Assembly (NCBI RefSeq): GCF_900129785.1 | Contig: NZ_FSRC01000003.1 | Coordinates: forward strand, 186,001-250,000 | Source: Algoriphagus halophilus | GTDB taxonomy: Bacteria; Bacteroidota; Bacteroidia; Cytophagales; Cyclobacteriaceae | Direction of reading: 5' to 3' | DNA: 64,000 nt | Shown: in pieces, positions 18,217 through 26,470 of the stretch | Layout: each line of letters starts with the position of its first letter | Numbering within the stretch: the first letter of the stretch is position 1 | Position numbers and translations under genes: made by a program | The notes under the pieces: generated by a model | Database searches by the model: none | The model's input: only the letters and a program-made list of their open reading frames with translations | What the model was told of the DNA's origin: nothing

Positions 18217-18250
18217 AAACCCCTGATTTTTTAAATTCAGGGGTTTTATT
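18217..18250 (+). terminator. rho-independent terminator after the VOC gene
   Basis: AAACCCCTGA (18217-18226) pairs with TCAGGGGTTT (18237-18246), followed by TTATTTT, nine bases after the VOC stop. Confidence 0.78.
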
Positions 18251-18290
18251 TTGCCTAAATGGAAATGAGTAAAGTTCAATAGATAGAATA

Positions 18291-18905
18291 ATGAGTTTGT
18301 TTGATTTAGATTTTGATCCAGCTAAGAATCTTCTTCCAGAAGGAGGTACGGTACATTATTATGGGAAGTTATTCAATCAAAAGGAGGCTGATCAATATTT
18401 CCAGATCTTATTAAATGAGATTGAATGGAGGAATGATGAGGCTATCATCTTTGGTAAAAAGATCATTACAAAAAGAAAGGTAGCCTGGTATGCTGAAAAT
18501 CCCTATGAATATACCTACTCAAATAGTACCAAGACTGCTTTACCTTGGACTAAGGCATTATTGGAGTTGAAAAATAAAGTGGAGGAGAAGACGGGAGAAA
18601 CTTTTAATTCCTGCTTGCTAAACCTCTACCATAACGGAGCAGAAGGGATGGCATGGCACAGTGATGGAGAAAAAGATTTAAAAAGGAATGGAGCGATCGG
18701 TTCCCTTAGCTTGGGAGCTGAAAGAAAATTTGCATTCAAACACAAAGAGACCAAGCAAAAGGTGGAAATGATGTTGGAGCATGGCAGTCTATTGGTGATG
18801 AAGGATAAAACACAGAGCAATTGGCTTCATCGATTGCCTCCAACCAAAAAGGTGTCTGAAGCCAGAATAAACCTGACTTTTCGAACCATCGTCGAAAACC
18901 CCTAA
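18291..18905 (+). CDS. alkB: AlkB-like 2-oxoglutarate/Fe(II) dioxygenase
   Basis: A 204-residue non-haem iron dioxygenase of the AlkB family, expected to repair alkylated bases by oxidative dealkylation. The Fe(II) triad is visible: HSD at His123/Asp125 and His180 (WLHRLPP). The 2-oxoglutarate and substrate arginines are in RINLTFR (Arg192, Arg198), the family signature. NLYHNGAEGMAWHSDGEKDL is the typical active-site loop. Length fits the compact AlkB2/3-type form. It ends one base from the tail of lutC on the other strand, so the two transcripts run into each other. Confidence 0.9.
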   Translation: MSLFDLDFDPAKNLLPEGGTVHYYGKLFNQKEADQYFQILLNEIEWRNDEAIIFGKKIITKRKVAWYAENPYEYTYSNSTKTALPWTKALLELKNKVEEKTGETFNSCLLNLYHNGAEGMAWHSDGEKDLKRNGAIGSLSLGAERKFAFKHKETKQKVEMMLEHGSLLVMKDKTQSNWLHRLPPTKKVSEARINLTFRTIVENP

Positions 18906-18906
18906 T

Positions 18907-19467
18907 CTAAACCAAAACGACTTTTAGGCTTTTAGCACCATGGGCACCAATTACAAGGGATTGTTCTATATCAGCAGTTTTGGAAGGTCCGGCGATAAAT
19001 ACTCCGAAACCTGAATAATGCAAACCAATGAGGGAGTAGGCCTCATGCATGTTTCCCACTAATTTAGATTTTTCCAGTACGATGACTAAGTGCTGGGTGA
19101 TAAAGGGAACTGCCCTTAAACCTAGGTTTTCATCTTCCAGCCATATTGCCGCATTTTCTGCAACACCCAATTGGCCATCAATAATGGCAAGGTCCAAATC
19201 ATTTAAATCTGTACCCTTTTCAGGTAGTTCAAAAGTTTTTAAATCAGGAATTAATTTAGAGCCTGAATAGACTTTTGGATAGGCTCCTGAATTTACTAAA
19301 TCCACCAATTCCAACTCGGAGATAAGAGTTCCCTTATTGTTTTTGACAGATTGCTGAAAGGTTTCTAAAATATTTTCTGCCGCATCAAATGAAGGGACAG
19401 CAGGTAGTGGCTGCTCTTCTTGCGAAAGCTTTTTAATGCTGGATAGTATCAATTCTTTACTGCTCAT
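18907..19467 (-). CDS. lutC: LutC-type LUD-domain protein of L-lactate oxidation
   Basis: A LUD-domain protein of 186 residues. The ATG at 19467 is chosen because it overlaps the lutB stop by four bases (ATGA); the longest frame begins at 19488. It has the family stretches DLAIIDGQLGVAENAAIWL, AVPFITQHLVIVL and GFGVFIAGPSKTADIEQSLVIGAHG. With LutA and LutB it forms the iron-sulfur L-lactate oxidase described in Bacillus and Campylobacter. Last gene of the rhamnose minus-strand transcript. The job here is probably to oxidise the L-lactate made from L-lactaldehyde. Confidence 0.9.
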   Translation of the reverse strand: MSSKELILSSIKKLSQEEQPLPAVPSFDAAENILETFQQSVKNNKGTLISELELVDLVNSGAYPKVYSGSKLIPDLKTFELPEKGTDLNDLDLAIIDGQLGVAENAAIWLEDENLGLRAVPFITQHLVIVLEKSKLVGNMHEAYSLIGLHYSGFGVFIAGPSKTADIEQSLVIGAHGAKSLKVVLV

Positions 19468-20822
19468 GATCTGTTTTTTTGATACCATTCTTTAAATGAT
19501 TCTTTGGGGACTTCAGGTAGATCCCGGTTTTTTCCCCAGGCATTCAGAGGATTATAGATCACTGAATTTGGAAGGGTTTTCAACGTGGATCGAAGCAATT
19601 TTCCTGATATTTTGTAAGCCAAAGGACTTTTAAATATGCCATTGGCCATTTTCATAGACATTCCTTTAGCGGTCCAACCCTGAGCTTTGGTGATTTCTTG
19701 CCTCCATTCATACAATTGCTCATGAATGTTGATTTTCACTGGGCAGACATCCGAACAGCTTCCACATAAGGTGGAGGCAAAAGGTAATGTACTGTATTTT
19801 TTTACATCAATTCCCGGCGAAAGTATAGACCCAATAGGACCAGGTACCGTACTGCCGTAACTATACCCCCCACTTCTTCTGTAAATGGGACATGTATTCA
19901 TACAGGCTCCACATCGAATGCACTTTAATGAATTTTTAAATTTCTCCCGAGCCAGTTGTTTGGTTCTTCCATTGTCCACTAAAATCAAATGGATTTCCTT
20001 GCCTGGAGCTGGACTTCTAAAGTGAGAATTATAATTGGTGATTGATTGTCCAGTAGCAGATCTGGCTAATAATCTCAAGAAAATACCTAAATCTGCTCTT
20101 CTTGGGATGATTTTTTCAATTCCCATACAGGCAATATGCACATCTGCTAAATGAACTCCCATGTCTGCATTTCCTTCATTGGTACAGACTACAAACTCCC
20201 CAGTTTCAGGAATGGCAAAATTCACTCCAGTGACAGCCACTTTAGCCGACATAAACTTGTCTCTTAAATGCTGTCTGGCTGCATGAGTTAAATATACAGG
20301 ATCCTCATTTCCTTTCTCTGTATGGAGTTTCTCATGGAAAATTTCAGAGATATCCCCCTTTTTTAAGTGAATGGCCGGGAGGACAATATGGCTTGGAGGT
20401 TGCTTTAAAAACTGAACAATCCGTTCTCCAAGGTCAGTATCCACCACTTCTACCCCATGTTCTTCCAAATAGGGGTTGAGGTGGCATTCCTCAGTCAATA
20501 TGGATTTACTTTTGACGATTGCCTTGCATTTCTTTTCTTTCAAAATGCTCAAAACAATCTCATTATGTTCCTTTGCATCTTTAGCCCAATGAACTTTAAT
20601 ACCATTGGCAGTTGCTTTTTCTTCAAGTTCCTCCAAATAGACATCTAATTTGGACAAAACATGGTTTTTGATTCCGGATGCAAGGTTTCTAAGCTCCTCC
20701 CATTCAGGGATATTTTTGCTTGCGAGATCTCTTTTCTCACGGACAAACCAAAGAGTTTCATCATGCCAATGGGCTCTTTTTTCGTCCTTCAAGAAATTTG
20801 CGGCTTGACTTGGATGGCTCAT
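19464..20822 (-). CDS. lutB: LutB-type iron-sulfur protein of L-lactate oxidation
   Basis: A 452-residue cytoplasmic protein. The N-terminal ~280 residues are a LUD domain (VVDTDLGERIVQFL, GVNFAIPETGEFVVCTNEGN). It is followed by two 4Fe-4S motifs, CIRCGACMNTCP and CGSCSDVCP, and an alpha-helical C-terminal region ending in an acidic/aromatic tail. It passes electrons in the LutABC complex. Its start overlaps the lutA stop and its stop overlaps the lutC start, both as ATGA, indicating translational coupling and a fixed stoichiometry. Confidence 0.93.
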   Translation of the reverse strand: MSHPSQAANFLKDEKRAHWHDETLWFVREKRDLASKNIPEWEELRNLASGIKNHVLSKLDVYLEELEEKATANGIKVHWAKDAKEHNEIVLSILKEKKCKAIVKSKSILTEECHLNPYLEEHGVEVVDTDLGERIVQFLKQPPSHIVLPAIHLKKGDISEIFHEKLHTEKGNEDPVYLTHAARQHLRDKFMSAKVAVTGVNFAIPETGEFVVCTNEGNADMGVHLADVHIACMGIEKIIPRRADLGIFLRLLARSATGQSITNYNSHFRSPAPGKEIHLILVDNGRTKQLAREKFKNSLKCIRCGACMNTCPIYRRSGGYSYGSTVPGPIGSILSPGIDVKKYSTLPFASTLCGSCSDVCPVKINIHEQLYEWRQEITKAQGWTAKGMSMKMANGIFKSPLAYKISGKLLRSTLKTLPNSVIYNPLNAWGKNRDLPEVPKESFKEWYQKNRS

Positions 20823-21562
20823 GAGATGGCTTGATTTAAAATTTCTGCCAAATGCATAAACTTGACAGGTTTATGATTTCTTTCTGCGATTCCTTGTAAA
20901 TGCATCAAACAAGAGGTGTCTCCTCCGCAAATGATTTCTACTTGATGTTCCAAATGATCCGAAAGCCTATCTTTTCCCATTTGAACAGACAATGCTTCTT
21001 CGGAGACGGCAAAGGTTCCGCCAAAACCACAGCATTCATCTTTTCTGGTAAGATTGACTACTTCCAGATCTTCAATTCCTGCAAATAGGTCCATTGCTTT
21101 GCTAAATGGAGTTTCATTCAATTCAGAGGAGGAACTTAACCTTAATCCTCTTTGCCCATGGCAAGAGGAATGAAAACCTATTCGGTGAGGGAAAGATCCT
21201 TTGATGGTGCCTACTTTTAATACATCAGTGAGAAACTCACTTAATTCAAAAATTTTGGATTGAACCTCCTTTTGGACTTTACTTAAATCCCCCATTTTGG
21301 GTTGGTGTTCTTTGATATGTAGCACACAACTTCCAGAAGGAGCCACGATGTAATCAAACCCCTTAAAGGTCTCTAGAAACTGCCTTGTTGTACCTTCGGT
21401 ATCTCTCTCAAATCCTGAATTGGCCATTGGCTGCCCACAACAAGTTTGATCCATTGGATAGGTGACAATACACCCCAATTTTTCCAATAATTCTAAAGTA
21501 GCCTTTCCTACGTGTGGATAGAACTGGTCAATGTAACAAGGTATAAAAAGGGCAACTTCCAT
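20819..21562 (-). CDS. lutA: LutA-type CCG-domain protein of L-lactate oxidation
   Basis: A 247-residue protein of the glycolate oxidase iron-sulfur subunit type. The ATG at 21562 opens the family's usual MEVALFIPCYIDQF; a TTG at 21583 is the only longer choice. Two cysteine-rich CCG motifs are visible, DQTCCGQPM and DECCGFGGTF, each with a preceding single Cys (IPCYID; SSCHGQRG) for iron-sulfur binding. It is 85 bases after the kinase gene, in the same direction, and overlaps lutB by four bases. Placement inside the rhamnose operon ties lactate oxidation to L-lactaldehyde produced by RhaEW. Confidence 0.92.
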   Translation of the reverse strand: MEVALFIPCYIDQFYPHVGKATLELLEKLGCIVTYPMDQTCCGQPMANSGFERDTEGTTRQFLETFKGFDYIVAPSGSCVLHIKEHQPKMGDLSKVQKEVQSKIFELSEFLTDVLKVGTIKGSFPHRIGFHSSCHGQRGLRLSSSSELNETPFSKAMDLFAGIEDLEVVNLTRKDECCGFGGTFAVSEEALSVQMGKDRLSDHLEHQVEIICGGDTSCLMHLQGIAERNHKPVKFMHLAEILNQAIS

Positions 21563-21647
21563 GGATTTTATTAATAGATTCAAACAATTTTGGAATTTAA
21601 GAATCGTAAAGAATGAAGTTAGGAGTATTTTTAAGGTTTGGGAAGAA

Positions 21648-22988
21648 TTAAATTACCGGTGGTTTAAAATCTGGCTGAACCAGTAAAGCTGCTCCCAAGG
21701 CAGTTCCTAAGGCAAAATCACTGGTCAGAATTTCTAATTCAGGTAATTTTTTTCTCAACATTCCTACGAATATTTCATTGGCATTAAACCCTCCATCTAT
21801 AAACATTCTTGAGACCGAAGAGTTTGCCCAAACTAATTTAAGTGCTGCAATCTGGAGGTCCGTCAACTCGTGAATAAAGCTGTAATAAGCATCTTCAAAA
21901 TCCTCGAATTCCTCAAAATTCATGGATTCGGCTTGCGTTAACCCATAGGCCTCAGGCTTTAGGTAATGGAACCGAACTCGGTTAGGTTTAGATTTAACCT
22001 GATTAAATCTATACTCTTCAAATGCCAATTTCTTATATGTACCCATTGGCTTTTGGAAGAATTCATACATCTTTTCTACTTGGTATTTATGCTCTTCGCC
22101 GATAAATAGTCGGCTGATTTTGATAGGATCACCCGTAATCCCAATAAACTGAAGGCAATCTTTCAATAATTCCGACTCAGTCAAAGGACTCTTATTGAAC
22201 GGGTTGATACTAATCGCCCAAGTTCCTGTGGACAAAAGCATAAATGGCTCATTTTCCCTTTTCAAATAGGGTAGAAGTGCTGAGGAAGAATCATGGACTC
22301 CAATTCCAGAAGGGATTTCACCAAACTCTGGTAAAGTTTTGAAAATAGAAGAACTATTCATTGCTGGAAGCAACAAATCCAGAACCTCATTTTCTTTCAA
22401 CCATTTATGATATTCTTGCTTTTTAAAATCCCAAAGGCCCGTATGACATCCAATGCTGGTGAAATCAGATACAAATTTCCCGGTAAAGATGGAACTCAGG
22501 TACTGAGGTAAATGGAACGTATGTTTGATTTTTTTGAATTGTTCAGGTTTTTCATTCTTTAGGAAATAAAGCTGAAGACCTGAATTCAGCATGGCCAAAG
22601 GAGGAGAGGCTGTGGTGGTACAAAACACCATTCTGCCCCCCTGTTCTTTGTAAAACTGATCTAAGAGTTCCTCTGGGTATGGTTTTAAATAATCATATAA
22701 AGGAGTGACAGGCTGCCCATTTTCATCTGTATGAACGAGGGTAGCCCCATAACTCGTGAAATTAATTCGAGTAATTTCGAACTCTTCCATTTGACGAGCT
22801 TTGTTGAATGTATCAATCATCCAGTCTTTCAACTCGTCAATTGGTTCAGATTGGAAACCATCTTCATCTACCCCTGGCTCCAGTCTGTGGTAAGTTTGAT
22901 ATACTACTTCTAAGTCTTGATCAAATAGAAAGAATTTTTTATTGGTCTTCCCAATATCGAAAATAGCGGTTACTGAAATTTTATTCAT
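21648..22988 (-). CDS. rhaB: FGGY-family sugar kinase, probable L-rhamnulokinase
   Basis: A 446-residue ASKHA-fold kinase. The first phosphate loop is IFDIGKTNKKFFLFD (10-24). The second domain has LSTGTWAISINPF and the adenosine region FIDGGFNANEIF. ATP-dependent phosphorylation of L-rhamnulose to L-rhamnulose-1-phosphate is inferred mostly from position between the regulator and the lactate genes, in a locus with the isomerase and aldolase. FGGY kinases for rhamnulose, fuculose and other sugars are not separable by motif alone. It lies 32 bases downstream of the GntR-type gene. Confidence 0.83.
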   Translation of the reverse strand: MNKISVTAIFDIGKTNKKFFLFDQDLEVVYQTYHRLEPGVDEDGFQSEPIDELKDWMIDTFNKARQMEEFEITRINFTSYGATLVHTDENGQPVTPLYDYLKPYPEELLDQFYKEQGGRMVFCTTTASPPLAMLNSGLQLYFLKNEKPEQFKKIKHTFHLPQYLSSIFTGKFVSDFTSIGCHTGLWDFKKQEYHKWLKENEVLDLLLPAMNSSSIFKTLPEFGEIPSGIGVHDSSSALLPYLKRENEPFMLLSTGTWAISINPFNKSPLTESELLKDCLQFIGITGDPIKISRLFIGEEHKYQVEKMYEFFQKPMGTYKKLAFEEYRFNQVKSKPNRVRFHYLKPEAYGLTQAESMNFEEFEDFEDAYYSFIHELTDLQIAALKLVWANSSVSRMFIDGGFNANEIFVGMLRKKLPELEILTSDFALGTALGAALLVQPDFKPPVI

Positions 22989-23020
22989 GAATGTTCAAGA
23001 CCCATTAAATTGAATAATTG

Positions 23021-24055
23021 TTAGAGAGATCTTCTGACGATAAGTCTAAAAGGATTTTTGATTGGCATTCGATCTTCTGTTCCTAAAATTTGGTTGGCAA
23101 TAGACCTTCCCATATGGATAAAATCTGTGGAAATGGTAGAAATTCCTTTGTCTAAAATCTCTTTTAAGGGAGTTTCATTGTATGAAATCAAACCAACATC
23201 CTGTCCCAGATTCAAGCCTTGTTCTCTGGACTTCTTGATGATATTCACCAGATCTGACTCAGCTAATACCAAGAAAAGATCACCTTCATAAAGAGGCTCA
23301 TCATCAATTCCATCCAAGATCAGGTTTTCAAAATCGTGGAAAAAACAAAAACGTTTGAATCCATCCACAATTTCCACAGGATACATATCCCCTTTTGGAA
23401 ACACCAAGATCATTCTTTTATACTTCCTTAAATGGCTTAGCCCAGATTCTAGTGCAGCGAAAATATCTTTTGCAAAATCCTGAAAAATCCCTGGGAATTC
23501 GTTTTCATGGCCTTTTACAGCTCGATCCATAATCAACATCCTATCCTTTGGGATTTTCTTTAAAAGCTCGTATCCAGTCACAGGGTGTGTGTCTTTGTCA
23601 AAGAAATGAGGGGCTACAACATAATAATTGTATTTCCCCATGCTTTGATGCAGCAAATCTTCCAGCAGGTTCACATTATAATGGTGAATATGCATATCTA
23701 CCGTAGCATTATCTCCAAGAGTCTCTATGATGGAATAGTAGATGATTTTCTTGTAAGAGCTTAATTTGTTGAACAAAAGGAGAACTTTTAGTTTATTCTC
23801 AACATTCGTGGAACTGACATAGAAGCCCTTGCCTCTCACCGATGTGATGATACCGCGGTCCTTTAGCTCATTATAAGCTTTCTCTACAGTATCTCGGGAG
23901 AGTAAGAAGTCAAAACTAGTTTCATTAATAGAAGGAATTCGATCCCCGATGTTTAGTTTTCCTTTTTCAATTTCATCGAGGATCAAATTCACTACTTGTA
24001 AATACTTAGGGGTCCTTGAATCCGTAAGGATTCTTTCCGATTTGTCGACAAGCAT
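23021..24055 (-). CDS. GntR-type regulator with a LacI/periplasmic-binding-like sensor
   Basis: A 344-residue transcription factor. Residues ~14-85 are a GntR winged helix (TPKYLQVVNLILDEIEKG, SRDTVEKAYNELKDRGII, VRGKGFYV). The remaining ~250 residues have a periplasmic-binding-protein fold, seen in VGLISYNETPLKEILDKGIS and the family-like ISTDFIHMGRSIANQIL. This chimeric design resembles AraR of Bacillus. It is the second gene of the rhamnose operon, 40 bases after rhaEW, so it probably autoregulates and senses L-rhamnose or an intermediate. It is the best candidate to bind the TCCTG-N5-TCCTG repeats upstream of both rhaEW copies, but GntR proteins usually prefer inverted repeats, so the pairing is unproven. 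Confidence 0.88.
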   Translation of the reverse strand: MLVDKSERILTDSRTPKYLQVVNLILDEIEKGKLNIGDRIPSINETSFDFLLSRDTVEKAYNELKDRGIITSVRGKGFYVSSTNVENKLKVLLLFNKLSSYKKIIYYSIIETLGDNATVDMHIHHYNVNLLEDLLHQSMGKYNYYVVAPHFFDKDTHPVTGYELLKKIPKDRMLIMDRAVKGHENEFPGIFQDFAKDIFAALESGLSHLRKYKRMILVFPKGDMYPVEIVDGFKRFCFFHDFENLILDGIDDEPLYEGDLFLVLAESDLVNIIKKSREQGLNLGQDVGLISYNETPLKEILDKGISTISTDFIHMGRSIANQILGTEDRMPIKNPFRLIVRRSL

Positions 24056-24095
24056 AGCGTTCTGGGTTATGTTGGGTTTGGGTACTCATTGTTTT

Positions 24096-26216
24096 CTATC
24101 TAGGAAAAGCCGGCGCCAATCCACCGTCCACGTTGATCATGTTTCCGGTTGATTTATTGAGCATTCCGGAAACGAAAGCAAAAGCTGCATCAGCGATGTC
24201 GGATGTTTTCACGGCTTCTTTGAGTAAGGTTCTGTTGGCATAATAAGCAGGAAGGTCCTTCACTTCAATTCCATAGGCCTTTGCCCGGTTTTCGGCCCAT
24301 CCACCTTCCCAGATGTTAGAGTTTTCGATGACTGCATCCGGGTTGACCACATTGACGCGGATCTTGTCCTCACCGAGTTCGGCTGCCATCAATCTGGACA
24401 TGTGCAGCTGTGCTGCCTTTGCGGTGCCATAAGCCACATTTTTAGGCCCTGCCACCAAAGCATTCTTGCTGACGATATTGACGATGTCCCCACCGAGTCC
24501 CTGCTGCTTGAGGATCTTGACTCCCTGCTGGGACACCTCAAACTGTCCCTTGACCAGGATGTCCAGCAGTTTGTTCCAGTCCTCCTCGGTATGTTCTTCC
24601 AAAGGCTTGGAGATGGAGATCCCTGCATTGTTGACGATGATGTCCAGTCCGCCGAACTTCAGGCAGATTTCCTGCATGGCTTTTTTGAGGCTTTCGGTAT
24701 CGGTGACATCCAGGGTAACTCCCAGGAATACATCCTTTCCGTATTTTTTCTGCATTTCCGCTTCGGTCTGTGCAAGTCTTTCCGCATTGATGTCGGTGAC
24801 CACCACACAGGCTCCTTCCTGTAAATATCGTTCGGCAATGCCTTTGCCGATTCCCCCTGCACTCCCTGTGATCAAAGCGATCCTTCTGGATAGGGGTTTT
24901 TCTTTAGGCATGCGCTGAAGCTTGGCCTCTTCAAGCAACCAGTATTCGATGTTGAATGCTTCCTGAAGGGGAAGGGAAACATAAGAGGAAACGGCCTCTG
25001 CCCCTCTCATTACGTTGATGGCGTTGATATAGAATTCGGAAGCTACCCTGGAAGTCTGCTTGTCCTTGGCAAAGGAGAAAAGACCTACACCCGGCCACAG
25101 AATGATGACCGGGTTGGGGTCACGCATGGCAGGGGAATTGGGATGCTTATGTTTTTCATAGTAATCGGCATACATCTCCCGGTACTTCTGGAATTCGACT
25201 TCCAGTTCAGCCTTCAAAGAAGCGGGATCGGAAAGGTCCACATCTGCGGGGATGTCGAGCACCAAAGGGGATATCTTGGTACGGAGGAAGTGATCCGGAC
25301 AGGAGGTGCCCATGGGTGCAAGTTTGTTCAGGTCGTTGGAATTGATGAACTGCAGTACTACCTCGGTATCGGAGAAGGTACCGACCATTTTCTTTTCGGA
25401 GGAAGCCAGTCCACGAAGCACTGGAGCCAGCAAGGCAGCCTGTGAGGCGCGCTGCTCGGCAGGAAGCGATGTGACTTTCTGTCCACCGAATACCGGTCTG
25501 TTTTTACCGTAATTGGCCTCCAGGTAAGCCGAGGCGGTTTCGATGACTTCCAAGCTGTTGATATAACACTCAAAAGACGTGTCTCCCCAGGTGAAGAGCC
25601 CATGTCCACCGAGCATGATTCCCCGGATCCCGGGATTGTCCTCCAAGGTCTGCTGCAACTGGAGTCCCAGATCGAATCCCGGCTTCTGCCAAGGTACCCA
25701 GGCGATCTGTCCGTTCCAGAGTTCCTGGGTGATCTTCTCACCTTCCTTGGAAGCGGCAATGGCAATGGCTGCATCAGGATGGAGGTGGTCAATGTGTTTG
25801 AAAGGTAAAAAAGCATGCAAAGGGGTGTCGATGGAAGGTGCTTTGGAGTCCAGATCGTAGATACAGTGGTTGAAAAGGCCCACCATTTCGTCTTCAAACT
25901 CAATGCCCCTGTAGATTCCCTGCAGTGCCCGGAGTTTGTCGACATATAGACCGGCCAGTCCGGCCTTGGTGAGTGTTCCGATGTCCCCGCCGGATCCTTT
26001 GACCCACATGATTTCCACAGACTCCTTGGTCAGCGGATCTTTTTCAAAAGTTTTGCAACTGGTATTGCCCCCACCGTAGTTGGTGATGCGGAGGTCGGCA
26101 CCCAGGATATTGGATCTATAAATTAATAGGTCAACTTCGTTTCCTTCCAAAGCGGCAGCCTTTTTATCATCCCATAAAAAGCTGACATGCTTGAATTCTT
26201 TTGTATTCGTAGTCAT
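24096..26216 (-). CDS. rhaEW: bifunctional L-rhamnulose-1-phosphate aldolase / L-lactaldehyde dehydrogenase, copy 1
   Basis: A 706-residue fusion. The N-terminal ~400 residues are a class II aldolase/adducin domain with metal-binding histidines around HIDHLHPDA (140-148) and GGHGLFTWGDT (His204). The C-terminal ~265 residues are a short-chain dehydrogenase: TGSAGGIGKG (449-458), NNAG (528-531), Tyr595-x3-Lys599. It cleaves L-rhamnulose-1-phosphate to DHAP and L-lactaldehyde and oxidises the latter to L-lactate. First gene of the six-gene minus-strand operon; no stop or frameshift. It is markedly richer in G+C than its surroundings (34/60 in line 25681 against 20/60 in line 23041). Residues 11-706 appear identical to the copy at 34093; only the first ten residues differ. 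Confidence 0.94.
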   Translation of the reverse strand: MTTNTKEFKHVSFLWDDKKAAALEGNEVDLLIYRSNILGADLRITNYGGGNTSCKTFEKDPLTKESVEIMWVKGSGGDIGTLTKAGLAGLYVDKLRALQGIYRGIEFEDEMVGLFNHCIYDLDSKAPSIDTPLHAFLPFKHIDHLHPDAAIAIAASKEGEKITQELWNGQIAWVPWQKPGFDLGLQLQQTLEDNPGIRGIMLGGHGLFTWGDTSFECYINSLEVIETASAYLEANYGKNRPVFGGQKVTSLPAEQRASQAALLAPVLRGLASSEKKMVGTFSDTEVVLQFINSNDLNKLAPMGTSCPDHFLRTKISPLVLDIPADVDLSDPASLKAELEVEFQKYREMYADYYEKHKHPNSPAMRDPNPVIILWPGVGLFSFAKDKQTSRVASEFYINAINVMRGAEAVSSYVSLPLQEAFNIEYWLLEEAKLQRMPKEKPLSRRIALITGSAGGIGKGIAERYLQEGACVVVTDINAERLAQTEAEMQKKYGKDVFLGVTLDVTDTESLKKAMQEICLKFGGLDIIVNNAGISISKPLEEHTEEDWNKLLDILVKGQFEVSQQGVKILKQQGLGGDIVNIVSKNALVAGPKNVAYGTAKAAQLHMSRLMAAELGEDKIRVNVVNPDAVIENSNIWEGGWAENRAKAYGIEVKDLPAYYANRTLLKEAVKTSDIADAAFAFVSGMLNKSTGNMINVDGGLAPAFPR
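24097..26189 (-). repeat. 2,093-bp direct duplication, left copy
   Basis: Matches 34094-36186 at a constant offset of 9,997 bases with no indel. By eye I found two differences: C at 24407 against T at 34404, and A at 26121 against G at 36118. Both are silent. Identity stops one base inside the stop codon at one end and inside codon 9-10 at the other, so only the coding sequence is shared, not the promoter or 3' flank. Confidence 0.93.
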
Positions 26217-26269
26217 TTACAATTTCAATTTTAATAGGTTGAATATGGGACAACCCAGGCTTTTTGGTG

Positions 26270-26284
26270 TCCTGTGCTGTCTTG
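26270..26284 (+). promoter_or_regulatory. candidate operator TCCTG-N5-TCTTG (site A)
   Basis: In the 254-base divergent region between rhaEW (start 26216) and the permease (start 26471). TCCTG TGCTG TCTTG, direct half-sites spaced by one helical turn, 54 bases from the rhaEW start. Same pattern as sites at 26418, 36279, 36581 and 36627. Confidence 0.5.
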
Positions 26285-26417
26285 AAATGGGTCATTTTTG
26301 TTACTTCAAGCCAATTTTAGCCCATTATTCTATTGTTAATTTTCGAAGGACAATTTAAGGAAATGAGGATGGAAGGGAAACAGCTTTTGGCTTTTATTCT
26401 ATCTTTTATCAAATTTC

Positions 26418-26432
26418 AAGGATGCAACAGGA
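26418..26432 (-). promoter_or_regulatory. candidate operator TCCTG-N5-TCCTT (site E)
   Basis: On the minus strand TCCTG TTGCA TCCTT, 38 bases upstream of the permease ATG. Shares CTATCCTGT-N-GCATCCT with the site at 36627. Position next to the start would suit repression of the transporter arm. Confidence 0.55.
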
Positions 26433-26470
26433 TAGTTGACAGGTTAATTTTGGATTTTTTACCCGCTGAT

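Noticed and set aside
24389..25945. Several 60-195-residue open frames on both strands inside rhaEW copy 1 (and the same set inside copy 2)
   Set aside because: They are shadows produced by the G+C-rich codon use of the real gene; none resembles a protein family and the main frame is clearly coding.
26333..26470. N-terminal extension of the permease from a TTG at 26333
   Set aside because: The extra 46 residues cover the candidate operator and do not resemble the family; the ATG at 26471 starts a normal NCS1 N-terminus.
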